Origin: Betaproteobacteria bacterium
GTDB lineage: Bacteria; Pseudomonadota; Gammaproteobacteria; Burkholderiales; Usitatibacteraceae
Direction: 5' to 3'
DNA: 64,000 bases
Assembly (NCBI GenBank): GCA_016709665.1
Contig: JADJMI010000029.1
Span: 186,001-250,000 of the forward strand
The notes under the pieces are model-generated. The model worked only from the letters and a program-made list of their open reading frames with translations, ran no database searches and was not told the DNA's origin. Positions 63,627 to 64,000 of this stretch are shown piece after piece. The position numbers and the translations under genes were made by a program. Each line of letters opens with the position of its first letter. The stretch's first letter is position 1.

Positions 63627-64000
63627 GTGGACGGGCTCGGCGTCGACGTCGCCCAGGTCATCGGCCTCAGCCTGAAAGTCGCGTTCTGGAGCGTCGTCGC
63701 GAGCCTGCCACCGGCGATGGCGGTGGCGTGGGTCCTCGCGCGACGGGAATTCCCCGGCAAGGTGCTCGTCGACGCGGTGGTGCACCTGCCGCTCGTGCTG
63801 CCGCCCGTCGTCGTCGGCTTCGGGTTGCTCCTGCTGCTCGGCCGGCAAGGCACCCTCGGATCCCTCCTCGCACCGATCGGCATCACGTTCGCGTTCAAGT
63901 GGACCGGCGCGGCGCTCGCCGCGGCCGTCATGGGATTTCCGCTCCTGGTCCGCGCGCTGCGGCTGTCGCTCGAGGCCATGGATGCGAGGCTCGAATGGGC
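63627..64000 (+). CDS. modB: Molybdate ABC transporter permease (3' end outside window)
   Basis: The frame is open to the end of the window: 124 codons are visible. It begins with a helix (VIGLSLKVAFWSVVASLPPA), then AWVLARREFPGKVLVDAVVH and LPLVLPPVVVGFGLLLLLG, the conserved ModB helix pair, and AAVMGFPLLVRALRLSLEAM, the cytoplasmic loop (EAA-like) that contacts ModC. The GTG at 63627 is the likely start; a CTG at 63612 is possible. Completes modA-modB, with modC expected next. Confidence 0.93.
   Translation, partial: MDGLGVDVAQVIGLSLKVAFWSVVASLPPAMAVAWVLARREFPGKVLVDAVVHLPLVLPPVVVGFGLLLLLGRQGTLGSLLAPIGITFAFKWTGAALAAAVMGFPLLVRALRLSLEAMDARLEW

Overview
This is a G+C-rich window, almost entirely housekeeping, from what is very probably a betaproteobacterium. 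The gene orders carry that call: lptD-surA-pdxA-ksgA; miaB..phoH-ybeY-corC-lnt..glyQ-glyS-gmhB-plsC; lolB-ispE-tRNA-Gln-prs-rplY-pth-ychF; ftsY-ftsE-ftsX-rpoH; an aa3-type cytochrome oxidase cluster with Cox11, DUF2970, SURF1, CtaB and Sco1; pilB-pilC-pilD-coaE-zapD-yacG; and hemA-prfA-prmC-grxD. No prophage, insertion sequence, CRISPR array or rRNA was seen. The genus cannot be named from the sequence alone.

Layout. 1-4310 (+): outer-membrane biogenesis (LptD, SurA), vitamin B6 (PdxA) and 16S rRNA dimethylation (KsgA, broken by a 29-G run). 4307-21299 (-): a long block from miaB down to gloA, with two large tandem secreted zinc metalloproteases wedged between miaB and phoH and a + strand methyltransferase wedged between lnt and glyQ. 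21461-27805: the accessory part, with a class II aldolase and a 4-OT tautomerase, a 1434-residue secreted multidomain protein behind a candidate sigma-54 promoter, and a secreted SGNH hydrolase facing it. 27865-34669 (-): translation, isoprenoid and lipoprotein-localisation genes plus tRNA-Gln. 34840-42537: mutM with an overlapping dynamin-like GTPase, ferredoxin/coaD/rsmD on the other strand, then ftsY-ftsE-ftsX and rpoH under a perfect CIRCE operator. 42607-50822: cytochrome c oxidase structural and assembly genes. 50899-56436 (-): YacG, ZapD, CoaE and the type IV pilus assembly genes. 56516-64000: secreted glutathione peroxidase, FeS-type photolyase, haem and release-factor genes, monothiol glutaredoxin, and a molybdate block (ModE-like regulator, operator, modA, start of modB).

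How the genes work together. Most clusters are compact, and at least seventeen neighbouring gene pairs overlap by 1 or 4 nt (mostly ATGA or GTGA), implying translational coupling. The oxidase region encodes subunits I, II (with a fused cytochrome c domain) and III, together with copper delivery (Cox11, Sco1 and a second thioredoxin-fold protein), SURF1 and haem O synthase. Haem A synthase (ctaA) is absent from its usual slot. The perfect HrcA operator before rpoH suggests that the sigma-32 regulon here is itself under HrcA control.

Data-quality warning. Five genes that should be intact (ksgA, a methyltransferase, corC, ispE, ctaB) are each interrupted by what look like single-base indels in G/C runs, plus the 29-G run in ksgA. 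Several are essential or nearly so, so sequencing or assembly error is the simplest explanation. They are annotated as full genes with the break stated.
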